Shown: positions 22,960 through 34,612, numbered from the stretch's first letter. The stretch is 64,000 bases of DNA from Andrena cerasifolii (GCF_050908995.1 NC_135120.1:13405433-13469432), one strand, 5' to 3'. A program made the numbers and translations. Notes: generated by a model from the letters alone, not told the origin.

Positions 22960-25025
22960 AGTAAATTCAGTGGGTAGCCGGTTTCATTGGCCGCCGATAA
23001 GCGACCTTGTGCCAAACTGCTGCGTAACATGCCGCGGGTTAATCGATTCCCCGAACAACGTATTCGGGTCCATTAAGTTTTTTACCGGCGGCTACGCGTA
23101 ACCGAAGTCCTCTCGTTTGACGTAATAGTCCGGCAACAAAGGGATGCTGAAACAAAACGACGGAGGCACGTCGTCATCCCCTCGCCCCTACTCATCACGT
23201 TGCGGGGCACGAGATTCGATGTCCGTCCCGAGGAAAAAACGAGGAGCGAGCCGGCCGAGCGAAAGATGGAGGCACGATAACGACGGTGGAAATTGAATTC
23301 TCTCACCAGTCATCCCCGCTGCGAAAGAGCACGTACACCGCGCCGCGTCCTCGGCCAATCCCCGCGCGACTATCGAGCGAAGGGAGTCGAAGGGCCCCTG
23401 TCCCTTTTGTGTCGAAACCGGAGCACAGGTAGGCGAAGGGTTACGCGCGGGCTACGCGAGCCTACCAGAAATTTCCTCCTCCGGATGGGACGAAATGAAG
23501 CAACTTTGGCGACCGTAGAGCGATACAATTGAGGATAAGGGAGGAGAGGAGCGAGGGAGATCGGGAAGAGGAGGATGCCGCAGCTGAGTGGACTGTGCTT
23601 GGATAAAGGAACAATGGGTACGCATCTCACATTTGTAGATTATTATTATTAATCGTCTTTATTATTCTAATAAAAGAAACCTGAATATTTACAAAAGGCA
23701 TAGAAGAGAAGTGTGACAGCGAGGCTGCAGTGTTGACACTGTTGGCACAGCTAACCGTGAACTAGAAACTAAACTAAAATAGGGACAATAAAACTAACAT
23801 TACTTAAAGGAAAGCAATCTTAACTTATTAATCTTAACTTAAAGTAATATTAGCTTCAGACTTTACTTGAGCTAAACATGAGAAAACAGAAATTCAAGGG
23901 AAAGAAGAGTAAAAGTTTGTTGTAATTCTTGCCCAGAATAAATATTTCTCAAAACAACTGTTCCAACGCACCCCCTTTGTTCCGCTGCGCGACGGCACGG
24001 TTTTGTCAGACGTTTAACGCAAGTTTTACTCCGATCTAGCCGGAGTGGAGCGACGCCCGTTGATCTAGTTAGCGAAATTGGAATTGAAAGCGTGACCGTT
24101 CGACATTACGATAATTTATCATTCAAATAAATGTACGCCCGTGGTGTTCAGCCGTGTACGAGTATCAATTTACATGACGCAACGGATATGTAATCTGATA
24201 TATCGCGTAACGGCGCGTACAGAGCCGCGAACGGTGGTTCTCATCGGAACCGAGGGTATATAACGCAGAATCGGAAATGATGAATTTCCCCTTTCACCCG
24301 CCGCCAGCCACAGACACTTTCCTTATCGAGTGAGTGCTTGCAGCGTCATTCTTTAACGCGGTCGCGTTCCGCGAAAGAACGACGTGTCACTTCGGGGTGG
24401 TAAATAAGCGGTACGTTGCTGGTTACGTATGTAAATATAATAGGTACTTCAAAGGAGCCGCGCGCGTATCGCTTCTTTCATGTAAATCGCTATTTTCTTC
24501 TCGCGCGACGCGTTTGCCTGTATATTAATGACGCCTTAATGGAATGGGAGTGTTCGCTAACGTCTCGCGCTCGAGATTCCTTTGCGTTAAATTGCCGCCA
24601 CTCGGCGGGTAATTATACCCAGACACAGTTGTCAAATAAAGTAACCGATAGAATTTTATTTATTACCTCCAAATAGGTAAGTATCTATCACGAGTGTCGT
24701 TGCTGGACTTCAGTTCGCTCGGATCGTTATTAACATGTCTCAAATGTGACGCGAGTTGATTGCTCGACCCTAGACGTTAAGCTGAAATTAATCGAAGGGG
24801 CGAATACCGGAAAACAATTGAGCAGGTTGATTAAAGCAAAGGAAAATTATGAACGAGAAAGAAATTGCAATCGTATGAAGAAAGACTCAGCAATTACGGC
24901 GGTACGCGGGGAAGATCAAGGGGATGATAAACATGAAGGAACAGGATGAAATACACAGAAGCATGCAGGAAGAAAGAACCACGGCCTACATTTTCGTTCT
25001 CTGGATACTAAAGAATGTTGCGTAG
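22960..25025. other. Gene-free stretch
   Basis: CpG-rich to 23620, then an AT-rich 23640-23960 that may be a repeat fragment, then mixed DNA. No coding or RNA feature is supportable. Confidence 0.45.
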
Positions 25026-25029
25026 AAAA

Positions 25030-25867
25030 ACATATGATAGATATTAACACAAATTTTGGATATATGGTGAAGAATGACGTTTCGAATACACAAATCCATA
25101 TCCTAGCAGTATAGATATATAATAAACAGGCATAGTGAAGAAAATAAGTTTTCGATATCCTAAAGTAACGTTTCCTTACTGATTTAAAATTGTAATATAA
25201 ATACTCCCTTTGCAGGTACGTGTTTTCTCTATTTTTTAATATTTAATCTGGCCATTTTTAAAGTAATACTGATCGGCAGTTATCACTTTTAAGTGTCTCA
25301 TTAATAAAAATTTATAATTTAAGTTCAAAAGCCTCGTCGGGGGCGATTGTAACATCGGTAGTCGGGGTCGAATAGTGACAAAGAAGATTAATAATATTAT
25401 CTTGTTTGCATGGAATCCTATAGCACAGCACAAGCGAACCAAATAAAAAATGGGTGCAATGTACTGAATGTATGGATTGATCACACGAAGAATGCACCAG
25501 CCAAAACGTTTTCTATTTCTGCCACAATGACGACACCGCAGAATTGGTTATAAATTTCACTTCTTTCATTTATTATTATAATTAAAATCAATAAATATTT
25601 TAATTTTGTAAAGTTAAATTTGTGCTAATATCGACTCCATGCAGCGTTACAACCGACCCAGGGTCAGGGACGGTTGTAACACTTTCTCCGCTTCTCATAT
25701 TTTATTAACAACCTCAATATTACTTGACATACAGCAAAACTGTTGTGGCTCAAATAATGTTAGATAAATAAGTAACATTTTCGTAAAAAAACTGTTGTTG
25801 TAACTGTAATAGTTTTTGCGTAATCATATTCCAAAGTCAAAGTGTTACTACCGCCCCCAGTCTACCC
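25030..25867 (-). mobile_element. TAGGGTAGAC-family element, copy B (inverted, other end missing)
   Basis: This is the reverse-complement relative of 13976-14542, with about 0.33 kb of extra interior (about 25235-25560). Its right end read inward is GGGTAGACTGGGGGCGGTAG, followed outside by TA. The opposite terminus, present in copy A, is missing at about 25030. Taken together the copies define a TA-flanked element whose terminal repeat begins GGGTAGAC and continues GGGGGCG. No transposase was seen. Confidence 0.7.
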
Positions 25868-25992
25868 TAACTAAGGATGCACGCTGATTTTAAGTCACCT
25901 CGCACAGGGAGGATTGTAAATTACTTTTTATTGGCACTATATATTCTTGTCTAAACGCTAATTGGTATTTTTTCCTTCAGGTGGTGGACCTT

Positions 25993-26070
25993 CGGCACCC
26001 TCAAAGAAGGGGCTTTGTAAAAACAATTTATTCTTTACCCAGAGAATTTTACTGAATTAAAAATATGCCT
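25993..26070 (+). repeat. GGCACCC repeat, copy 1
   Basis: It starts GGCACCCTCAAAGAAGGGGC and continues TTTGTAAAAACAA and TTATTCTTTA. The same block occurs at 51577-51680 (same strand) and 47265-47372 (inverted). It resembles the conserved end of an unidentified transposable element. No flanking duplication is clear. Confidence 0.5.
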
Positions 26071-26436
26071 CCTTGAACAACTATATACCTATTCTACTCT
26101 CTTCTATTCCTCCTACTACACCGCGTAAAGGCTGATTCGCCACGCAACATGGTCAGGTGATTGCGAGGGCCAAAATCGAATTAGCGAGGCTATTACGTTC
26201 CTTCTCGTTCCTCGTGCCGTGACCCGCGCTGCAATCCGAGTGCCGCTGCGCGTTATAAGAAACTCCGAATACCAACTCGGTGCAAAAAGTGTCAGAAAGA
26301 ATGGAGCGCGGGAGTGGTTAGGTAAGTTGGAGTAACATTCGTGCAGAGGGGTATAGGCGAGGCAGGACGGCAACCGGGACGAGAACATGGTAAGAGAGCG
26401 CGTGGACGCGTATCGTGGAGCAGCAAGGAACCAAGT

Positions 26437-26453
26437 TAGCAAGCAAGCAAGCC

Positions 26454-26495
<42 letters not shown>

Positions 26496-26500
26496 TAAGC
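26437..26500. repeat. Tetranucleotide microsatellite (AAGC)n
   Basis: About fifteen near-perfect AAGC/GCAA units run from 26437 to 26500 with one GCCAGC interruption. It lies about 1.5 kb upstream of the coding exon. The Leu/Ala/Cys-rich antisense frame across it is a by-product of the repeat. Confidence 0.9.
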
Positions 26501-27687
26501 CGTGAATAGAAGCGCAGGTCGGTGGATCCCGACAAAAGGTGAGCCCACAAAGTGGGTCTGGCCGTGTAGGTTCGCGGAAGGAAGGCGGGAGGCACAGCCG
26601 GCAGACTTCGTAGGTACAGAGGAGATATATCGGAGCTCGGGCGTATTCGGGCAGGCTCGTGCGTTCCCGGCGGCTGGTGGTGGCCGCGCACCTCCGCCAA
26701 TAGTTTCACGCTGCGTGGAACGAAACTCGTACGCGATCAGCTCGACCGAGGCAATCCGGCATCCTTATACGTATGGCCGCTCCGTTCTCACCGATATCAG
26801 TGTTTCTCTCCCCGGTGTAAATCGCGGGGGATCGTTCGCCGAATCGTCGTCGTGCCGGTTAACCAGCGGGTCCCGTTCGATCGAGGCCGGTGTCGCGTCC
26901 GGAGCCCCTCGTCCCGAGCTCATCGGTCGCCCACTGGGATCCTTGAGGCAGTGTACCGTAAAAAGTTCGCGGAACACGGTGAAAACGCGCTGCGGTGCTT
27001 CACGCTCGACGACGCGACGCCGACGTCTCGCCGTGACGGAGGAGGAGGCGTTGGCGGCAGTATTGGAGGGAGAAGCGGAAGCCTCGGTGACATACCGCCG
27101 GTTCGTTCTCACCTGCGAGTGACAACCCTCCCGGAGAAAAGCCTCTCCTTTTCCCCCTTCTCTCTCCCTCGCCGCTGCTCGACTTGCACGACCACTACGG
27201 AGGACAGTCGACGAATGACCGAGGAGGAAAGGGCCCCCGACAGGGCCAGGTATAACGATCCGAGCCGCGAAGGAAAATCGGAGTCGTAGGCGGGGCCTAA
27301 GGTCGGGGACACGTGACACGGAAACTGTCACGCCGCCCTTGTCCTCCCCTCCTTCACCCCCCTCCACTCGACCGAAAAGCCAGCCAGCCGGCTATGCGGC
27401 TGTACGAGCCGCTGCTTCTCTGCCAACCGACTGTGCGCCGCCGAACGCTTCTGTCCGCTCGCTGGAGCGCCTGAGCTTGGCATTTCCGCGCTCCTCTTCC
27501 AAGTGGACACTTTATCTGAACGCGAATGATATGTCGCCCATGCCGATGATGGTGTTCGCGTAAGGACACGTATGTTTTCCCGCGAACAGCGTTCGGCTCC
27601 CTCCTATTCTCCCCAATCTCACACTCGGAACCTCGCGAGTGACGCGCTCCGTCGTCTAGCTTTTCAGCGTGCATCGGAGAAACAGAC
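26501..27687. other. CpG-rich stretch upstream of the gene (possible promoter or 5' leader)
   Basis: Very CpG-rich DNA between the AAGC microsatellite and the coding exon. Long overlapping frames on both strands (for example 26502-27122 plus and 26765-27367 minus) are Arg/Ser/Pro-rich and lack motifs. A noncoding 5' exon of the gene could lie here, but no decisive donor was picked. Confidence 0.4.
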
Positions 27688-27720
27688 TATAAAGAACTCG
27701 TCGCCTCGTTCACCGTGTCA
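27688..27720 (+). promoter_or_regulatory. Weak candidate core promoter (TATAAAG plus TCA initiator)
   Basis: TATAAAG at 27688-27694 is followed about 30 bases later by GTCAACG (TCA at 27718-27720), a spacing typical of a TATA and initiator pair. It lies 340 bases upstream of the chosen ATG in GC-rich DNA. Such pairs arise by chance, and many insect developmental genes use dispersed or DPE promoters, so this is only a candidate. Transcription could equally begin in the CpG-rich stretch 26800-27600. Confidence 0.22.
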
Positions 27721-27908
27721 ACGGCAGAAAGTCAGAATGGCCCCGGACTCAGTCGACTGGCTTCCAAGCGGCTACATTCTGTCAGCTCGCGTGCGCGACG
27801 CGAAGGACAAGCGACAAGGATTATGATAATATTTACCAGAAGGCCCCTCTCGACGATTTTAGACGCATGCTGGACCCCCGAGAGAACTGGTCCGTTTGAT
27901 CTCGAACG

Positions 27909-27995
27909 ATGTGCCTACGACTGAACCCCGCGCTCGATACCGCACCCGTCGCTTCGCCGGAGATCCCGCCGAGGTTCAGCAGCGGCGAATTCTGA
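27909..27995 (+). other. Upstream reading frame 1 (28 codons), in frame with the main CDS
   Basis: ATG at 27909 opens a 28-codon frame that ends at TGA 27993-27995. It is in the same frame as the main coding sequence, and the frame then stays open through 28062. If transcription starts upstream, it would act as an upstream frame in the 5' leader. Whether it is translated cannot be told from sequence. Confidence 0.35.
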
Positions 27996-28020
27996 CGCGC
28001 GTTTCGCACGACGGCGCGCG

Positions 28021-28050
28021 ATGAGGCCGTGCAAAGGGCGTCGCGCGTGA
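28021..28050 (+). other. Upstream reading frame 2 (9 codons) ending 11 bases before the main ATG
   Basis: ATG at 28021 (context GCGCGCGATGA) reads nine codons and stops at TGA 28048-28050, only 11 bases before the main ATG at 28062. It is in a different frame from the CDS. Short upstream frames this close to a start usually lower initiation or make it depend on reinitiation. This is sequence evidence only. Confidence 0.35.
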
Positions 28051-28061
28051 ACATCCCGAGA

Positions 28062-28763
28062 ATGCAGCAGGGCAGCGTGGGCGGCTGCGACGGGGACTCG
28101 GCGCCGAGCCCGTCGTCCAAGAATTTCACCACCAAGGGCGAGATCGCGGGCGAGAGGAGCTCCGGCGACACCGACGGCCGTGTCAGAGTCAAAGTCGAGG
28201 CGCCGGAGTCCACCGAGCCGTTCGAGGTGAAGCCAGAGCCTCACGACGAGTACCATCCGCCGCAGCAGGACTACCAGTACGACAGGAAGCCGATTGTCCC
28301 GCCGAAGATCGACGGTAACACAGAGATCCCTGGCTGTCAAGCGCAGCACCAGGGATACAGGCCGATCACCGGCGGGCTGACGAATTCCTACGGGTTCCCG
28401 CATTCTTACGGGCCAGCGGCGATGCTGCCGCCGTCGTTTCCCGGCGCCAGGCCCTCCCCGGATCGGCCGATGGGGAAAATCGAGGCGCACGACCACGAAC
28501 AGGAACGATTCCGCGTGCCCGGTGTCGCTGGCGACGGTGCTTTCCTTCACCACGAAGCACAGCGGTTCGATGCTAGTGACTACCATCACGGGAAATCAGT
28601 GGGATATCCTGGGATCCCCTATGCCGCATTCAGGCCCTCGATGCAGCATCGGTCTGCTTACGGTGGGCATCAAAACAACAGCGGCTACAGGGCCACGCAA
28701 TACCAGAACAGGCAGAGGAAGTGGAGCGGCGCTGCTCTCCGTGGGCTACATCCGTCGATGCCG
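28062..28763 (+). CDS. First recognised coding exon of an unidentified regulator-like protein (234 codons, continues at 59371)
   Basis: I do not recognise the gene. The frame begins at an ATG with A at -3 (context CGAGAATGC) and stays open to a consensus donor, CCG|GTGAGTG, at 28763/28764, phase 0. An in-frame TGA at 27993 lies upstream, and only a GTG at 28029 lies between it and the ATG, so 28062 is the natural start unless a 5' exon splices in. The 234 residues show no folded domain. They are rich in Pro, Ser, Gly, His, Tyr and Gln, with an acidic, KxE-bearing stretch at about 40-63. VKVE (Lys44) and VKPE (Lys57) match the SUMO consensus, and a short basic patch RQRKW lies at 217-221. This composition is usual for disordered N-termini of nuclear transcription factors or co-regulators, but that is inference. 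The last residues, HPSMP, join in phase to the exon at 59371. The antisense strand is also open here, which I read as a shadow. Confidence 0.8.
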
Positions 28764-29466
28764 GTGAGTGCTTTTCCTACGCACGCTCCTTTTTATTCAA
28801 GCAGGGGATTTTTTCAGCTGTGGCTCTGATAGCTCTGTATAACATCGCCGCGTTAATTCGAAAGGTCGTGTCTGGGCAAAGGGTGGTTCTGAGATAAGTG
28901 ACTTTTAGTATTTTGCGTTATGCTATCGGGATTTTATATATTAAATCGGATTAGGGTAAATATTAAATCTGGATAAAAAGTTATGTTAATATTTGTGACA
29001 AACCTGTAACATATTTCATGAACTTTAAAGGAAACTTTGGAAAATACTAGGGCTGTAACGAATATTCGAATAAGCTAAATATCCGAATCTCAAATTCGAA
29101 TTATCTGAATTCGAATATTCGAATAATCTAAATATCCGAATCTCGAATTCGAATTATCTGAATTCGAATATTCGAATACCAAAGAATTCGAATTATCTGA
29201 ATTCGAATATTCGAATACCAAAGAATTCGAATTTGAGATTCGAATAATCGAATAATTAGGAGTACATTCGAATACTCGAATAAAGAATAATTAGGAGTCT
29301 TCGAATATTCGAACATTCGTTATACTACCGGGGGTAGAAATAAAATTATTATAATTCCTCAAAATCGTTTATGGGGTTTTAGTTTCCTTCAAAAAATTCT
29401 GCTTATACTGTTTGTCACCCGCTTATGGCCGGACACGGGTGGGTCTGGAGGAGGGGATCCTTGTCC

Positions 29467-29720
29467 GACTAACAAGGGAAGATTCACAACCCGAAAATTC
29501 CGAAAAATTCTGAGACTTTGTGAGTATGTAGGGGATTTCCTCCTGATTACAGCGCAATTTTTGTTTGCTGCCTAAATTCATTCTGAGGAGATGAAATTAA
29601 CCCCCGAAGATTCGGCTATTTTCTAATTTTATTTCGTAACTCGCAATCTATAAGATATAAAAATAAAGTTTCAAGACAAAAGTTACTTCTTTTAATTAGG
29701 ACTATCATTTGGTAACTTGC
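29467..29720 (+). repeat. TCCTCCTGATTACA-family repeat, half copy inside the hAT-type element
   Basis: It begins GACTAACAAGGGAAGATT and ends near TTTGGTAACTTGCAG. It matches the left arm of the family. It is immediately followed by the TAAGGTGA-family fragment at 29754. Confidence 0.62.
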
Positions 29721-29753
29721 AGATCTTAAAGTTCACGAGTTATAACCCAAAAT

Positions 29754-29844
29754 ACTCTGCAAATTTTCATCACAAACAAATTTTTTACACCTTCTTTATG
29801 ACGAGTAACCTCTTAAATGAGCAGGAACTGGGACATTCACCTTA
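29754..29844 (+). repeat. Right-end fragment of the TAAGGTGA-family element
   Basis: This 91-bp stretch, from ACTCTGCAAATTTT to ACATTCACCTTA, matches 18172-18262 nearly base for base with only a few substitutions. It sits inside the larger hAT-type element 29048-29977, directly after a fragment of another repeat family, so several insertions are nested here. Confidence 0.7.
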
Positions 29845-29985
29845 TTCAGATTCTTATTCGGTGCAATCCGATATTCGAATACCTACTCCTGATTATTTGA
29901 ATATTTGAATATTCGAAGAAATTATTCGTATTCAAAATTACTCGAATTATTCGAATAGTCCAATAATTACAGCTCTAGTAGATAC

Positions 29986-32130
29986 GCCCAAAATCAGGCA
30001 TCCGAAATATAAACTGTTATAAGTATCTTCAGTTTCAATGCAAATATTTCTTTCTTATTTAATATACATATAGATAAACTAGGTATTTTTCTACTGCCCG
30101 ATAGCAATAACTCAATTTAAGCGAAAGCTGCAGATACGCCCTTTCGAATTAACACGGCAGAATAGTAGTTTCAGGGAGTCACTAAGTTATTGATTCAAGC
30201 AAAGGCTTGATACCTACAAATATTTTCATGAGAGTGATAAGACGCACCTAAGATTTCCAAGTTCGTTTGTTTTCGTAGAACGTTCAAGCTGTGCCAATAG
30301 TTTCCTGATTCACTGTATTTTGACTTGGCTACGCTAACCTGTAGATCACGCACACAATTAAACAGTAACTACGGATATTAGAGTGTTGGGAATAGTTAGC
30401 ATAGTGTAATTACACTAATGGAAATTGATTCGAGTGATTCTTCTTTGAGGTTGATTCCGAGACGTATCCTCCGTTTTCTCGAATCTTGTCCGATATCTCT
30501 ACCAAATGGTCACAACGTCTATTCGGAAACCTCTTCTGGAAAGCTTCAATTGTATTTGCTTTCCTCTTGTTTACCCTGGATATACCTACTGGATCTGGTA
30601 TTATATTTCGCATTCAGTCGGTTACTCAGCCCTGCGAGGCAGTCGTCATATAATATCCCTATCGATCTTTATTACAAAGCCGTGGGTGGTAGGCTGATGA
30701 CTCGTCCGATGCAGGATGCGTGTGCCCCTCTTACTCGTAACGCGGTTATTATGTGAGAAATCGAAACGCAGATCCCTCGGTTTCTCAGTTGAGTACCTCC
30801 CGGGCGCGATTACCTTTCGTCGCGCCACGGTTTGAATTTTAACTCGTTAATATCGACACGTACGCGAAGAATACCCCTTTGTTTCCACACGCGGAAGCAG
30901 GCGCCGCGATTTTACTTGCAGATTATTTTTAATTGTATTCCCGTTAATGATGTATTGAACGCCCCTTTCTTTTGTTCCACGCGGCATATAGTAAACAGAA
31001 GGGTATGCATTATGTAAGAGCGGCGGTATTAATCGAACCCGCGGATATTCCGCCGATACGCGATGTGCCCGCAATTTTATTTTTTCACTCCGTGCTCGGC
31101 GTGCGCCGGAGCTTCGCGAAGCGAGGAGCCGCGCCCTGGGGCGGCCAAACGATTTTTTAAACCACCTCGAAAACTCGGCCCGCTTTAAATCACAGTGATT
31201 AGAATCGTCAGGGGCGTGAAAAGAAAACAGCGAGCGGACAGGGGGTGGGTAAGAGTGGCGCGGTAACTGGTGTCCTTGGGGAATCGTTGTTGGTCACGTC
31301 GCGTTATCGTCGCACGACCTGCGAACACCGCCCGCGGTCCCTCGGCCTGTATTAATGAAATCGAATGAAAGTTCGCGATCGTTCGGTGAAAAATTACGCC
31401 GCTCCGTGACCGAAATTACAGTGATTACAGGCGCGAGCGTGTCGGTTTGGCCCCTCGGGGTAAGACTCTGGCTGGCGTCTCGCTCGCCGCGCTCGGCTTG
31501 CTCTTCGGCCCCGATGCGAGGCCCATTCAGAGCCGCCCTGGCCCGATTACGAGCGGGAAACGGCCAGCGCGTCGAACCGTTTGCTCGCCGGTGATTATAA
31601 TAATATCGGAGCATTAAAATAGATGCGCGTGCTGCTCGCTTCGCGCGCCTTCGTACGCGACTTCTGGATCTCCGCGACGCGCCACCGAACGCATTACGTA
31701 TTCTATGGTTATATAATGCGTTCTTACGAATAACGCAGCGGTGTAATGCGGTTGCTTTACAAACTACGCCCGCGGCGCGGCCGGGAGGGCGAGGTTCGAT
31801 TAATTCAAATTGCCCCTCGCCACGGTGTGTGTACTTCTTCGTGGCTCTCTCTTGCGCATAAATTACCCGGCTTTTACCTTTTTTCTACCTAATTGAGGCT
31901 GGTGAAAAGGATAATCCGAGAGGGGGGCCAGAGTGGTGAGAAGTGGGTCGCGACGGCCCCGTGTCATCGGCGACGCCGTGCCGAAATCGGCAGTATTCGC
32001 GGGCAAGAGGCGCGCGACACGCTTTAATTCGCGGATTCAGGACAATGTAGCAGGCGAGAGCGTGGACGAGTTCGGTCACGGAGCGATCAATCGATCCTCC
32101 CGGATTCGTGGATTTCACTTTGAGCGAAGA
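29986..32130. other. Intron stretch without recognised features
   Basis: AT-rich to about 30400, then CpG-rich unique DNA with several ATTA-rich pockets (30920-30960, 31330-31430). No exon or repeat family was recognised. Confidence 0.4.
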
Positions 32131-32138
32131 GGGATGCT

Positions 32139-32391
32139 TCGTGATGTAAGGATATAAGGTGTGCTCGCTGAGCGGCTCATTTTCGTCTTTTACTGCGCAT
32201 TAGCAATTTCCGCCGTATTAAAATATGTGTGTATATGAATGCATATGCAAGTGTACGGACGCATATCGAAATGTTAACAAATTCATTCTGTCCTATTGGC
32301 TGACAATCCAATGTGAAGAATCTTGGGAAGAGCACGTTATTGGCTAATTTGAAAAGGGTGCGCAAGAGCACACCTTATATCCTTGCATCAT
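32139..32391. mobile_element. Small inverted-repeat element (about 250 bp)
   Basis: GATGTAAGGATATAAGGTGT near the left end matches GATGCAAGGATATAAGGTGT read inward from the right, about 25 bp with one or two mismatches. The heptamer GGGATGC flanks both sides (32131 and 32392), so the duplication is 7-8 bp and hAT-like. No coding frame was seen. Confidence 0.62.
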
Positions 32392-32809
32392 GGGATGCGT
32401 GAGGGGATCGATGAGTCCTTAGCTTCAGAAATATCTCCAACTGCGTAATACTTTAACAACTTAGATAAAGTTTGTAATTTAAAATCGATCTACTGTATAG
32501 CGACTCTCATCAAAACCCACACATATGACGTAGTACCTAAGTAGTACACTTGCTCCACTTATGCGAGTGGAACTATTTATTAATCTTTCTCACCTAGCTG
32601 AACTCCAAGTGGGAATTTGACTCGTTATATTCGACTAAATTTAATCATAAGGCGTCAATGCTGATTCAGACACGTCCAGTAATTTAGTCGAGTGGCGAGT
32701 AACGTAGTAATTTGCCACTGTTTTACTAAACTACTCGACTAAATTTTAGTGTCCACACGCGGGAAATGACTAAATTACTACTCGACTAAATTGCTGAACG
32801 TGGGTGAAT

Positions 32810-33255
32810 TAGGGCTGAGACTATTTGTCGAATTATTCGGTATTCGAGTATTCGAATACTTCAGTTGCTCAATTATTTGGCGAATATAATTCGAATATTC
32901 AAGTATTCGAATACTATTCGAATATCCAAGTATTCGAATACTATTCGAATATCCAAGTATTCGAATACTATTCGAATATTTAAGTATTCGAATAGTATGG
33001 TGTGAATTATATATCAAGTTCTTTAGGTTCATCTGTCAGGGTGAAATCTTGTAAGCTAATTTTGACCCACTTCACACCATACTATTCGAATACTGATGTA
33101 TTCGAATACTCAAATATTCGAATACTGATGTATTCAAATACTCAAATATTCGAATACTGATGTATTCGAATACTCAAATATTCGAAGTTTATTCGTAGCA
33201 TTCGAATACTTGTAAAATATCCGAATATTAAATTATTCGAATAGTCCCAGCCCTA
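32810..33255. mobile_element. hAT-type non-autonomous element with TTCGAATA-rich arms (446 bp)
   Basis: The ends are TAGGGCTGAGACTATT and, inward from the right, TAGGGCTGGGACTATT. The flanking octamers GGGTGAAT and GTCTGAAT agree at six of eight. Arrays of about 20-bp units containing ATTCGAATACT fill both halves, directly repeated within each half and inverted between them, around a 60-bp unique centre. Confidence 0.75.
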
Positions 33256-33263
33256 GTCTGAAT

Positions 33264-34479
33264 AATCTGAATCAGCTTTTACATACACCATCATACTGAT
33301 CATATAGCTAGAAACAAATGAATGAATCCAGAGTTTCAGTCGGCCGTCCATAAAGCGGAGAATGAATCGCGAGCTGGACACCTCGCAATCTCCTTAATCG
33401 CGAGCCGCGCCAAAACAGGCCGAGTCGCAACTAGTTCCGCGGGAGCTGGCTTCCACGCCGAAAGTGTCCCGGTCTGGAGCGGCCGATTGCACCGTGGCCT
33501 CTCATCTGCATACCGTTTCCTCTCTCTAACGACCGTTCATCTTCCGCGGTAGGACGTTACGCACCTGTATCGAGATAACGCGGCGTAAGGTATACCCGCA
33601 GCGAATAAGGGCATTGAATCGACGCCGATATCCCCCTCGTTCCTCACCACTTCGCCGTTTCCCTCGGGCCCGAGTCGCGCTCGCGGATAACTCGGGGCGC
33701 GAATCAGTCTATAAATTTCGCGTCGGGAAATCGTGCACCTGCGGCCGAGCCCGAGCCGCCGAATCGATTTCGAGATCCTGTCGAAAGATTTTCTGCTCGT
33801 TCCCTGGCGAAGGAGCGCGGCGGCGGAAGTGGCCGTGCTCTCTTCAACGAGCGCCGCGCCGCGACGCGGCGGCCTCGCTCGCCTTTCACCGTGGGACGCG
33901 TCCTTACTTTCAGGGAGAGTTTTCTTTTCCATGTAAACGCGCTCGAGTACAACGTTGTTCTTGGTTTTGTTTTCTCTCTTCTTTTTAATAATAATGGTAG
34001 TTTAATTGACGGAAATAAAGTCCACTTATACAACGAAAAAATAGCAATAAAGACCCTAATAGCTATCAAGCGTCGAGATCGCAGTTACACATAAACTAAT
34101 TTGGGTAAATCGTTAACAACATAGGTTAGATCACCCCCTTAGTATAATCACAATTTTTGACTGACTTCAAAAAGAAAGAGGTTCTACGTTCGATGTGTAC
34201 CTATGTATTATGATTGTCCGCGAATTTCTCCGTAATCACTGGACCGATTTTCGCGAAACTTACTGCATTTAGTTTAACTTCAACCAACTTAGGTCGTGGT
34301 CAAAGAATTATCAAAATCGGACCAGTAGTTTTGAAGTTACAGCAAAAATAAGAAATCTGTTTCAACCGACGTCATTATTTAAATAAACGTAGTTATATAA
34401 CTTAACTAACTAAAAAGTACAAAATTTAAAGTCGACTTGAAAAAAATAAAAATGCGCTAAAAAGTAACAAATAATTTTG
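33264..34479. other. Intron stretch: CpG-rich unique DNA, then an unclassified repeat-like region from about 34130
   Basis: 33300-33950 is CpG-rich and unrecognised. From 34130 the sequence changes to AT-rich DNA, with phrases such as CCGTAATCACTGGACCGATT, typical of old insect transposable elements. No termini were found. Confidence 0.4.
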
Positions 34480-34612
34480 TTCCTTATTTAATCTACGACT
34501 CTCCATTTTTTTAAGTCGGCGCCATATTTACACAGTGCAAATGATGAGGTGCCGACATAAAAAAACCGAGAGTCGTAGATTAAAATAAATAAGAAACAAA
34601 ATTTTTTTGTCA
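34480..34612. repeat. Imperfect hairpin (arms about 50 bp) within a repeat-like AT-rich stretch
   Basis: TTATTTAATCTACGACTCTC is followed about 45 bp later by its inverted counterpart GAGAGTCGTAGATTAAAATA, with GTCGGCGCC and GGTGCCGAC as inner arms. The surrounding 34130-34830 has the look of an old transposable element but cannot be classified. Confidence 0.5.

Larger units (their letters stand above)
29048..29977. mobile_element. hAT-type non-autonomous element with TTCGAATA-rich ends (930 bp)
   Basis: The left end is TAGGGCTGTAACGAATATTC and the right end read inward is TAGAGCTGTAATTATTGG. The flanking octamers GAAAATAC and GTAGATAC agree at six of eight positions, as expected of a decayed hAT duplication. 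Both ends are packed with GAATATTCGAATA units (29065-29320 and 29865-29960). The middle contains fragments of two other repeats (29467-29720 and 29754-29844), so the element has been hit by later insertions. Confidence 0.68.

Noticed and set aside
26116..26709. Minus-strand frame with a LLACLLACLLA run suggesting a membrane protein
   Set aside because: The hydrophobic run is the translation of the (AAGC)n microsatellite.
28029..28061. Extending the coding exon upstream to the GTG at 28029
   Set aside because: Nuclear genes rarely start at GTG, and the ATG at 28062 has a good context and no closer competitor in frame.
27915..28589. Open 224-codon frame antisense to the first coding exon
   Set aside because: A shadow of a GC-rich exon. 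The plus strand has the start context, the donor and the phase match to a second exon.
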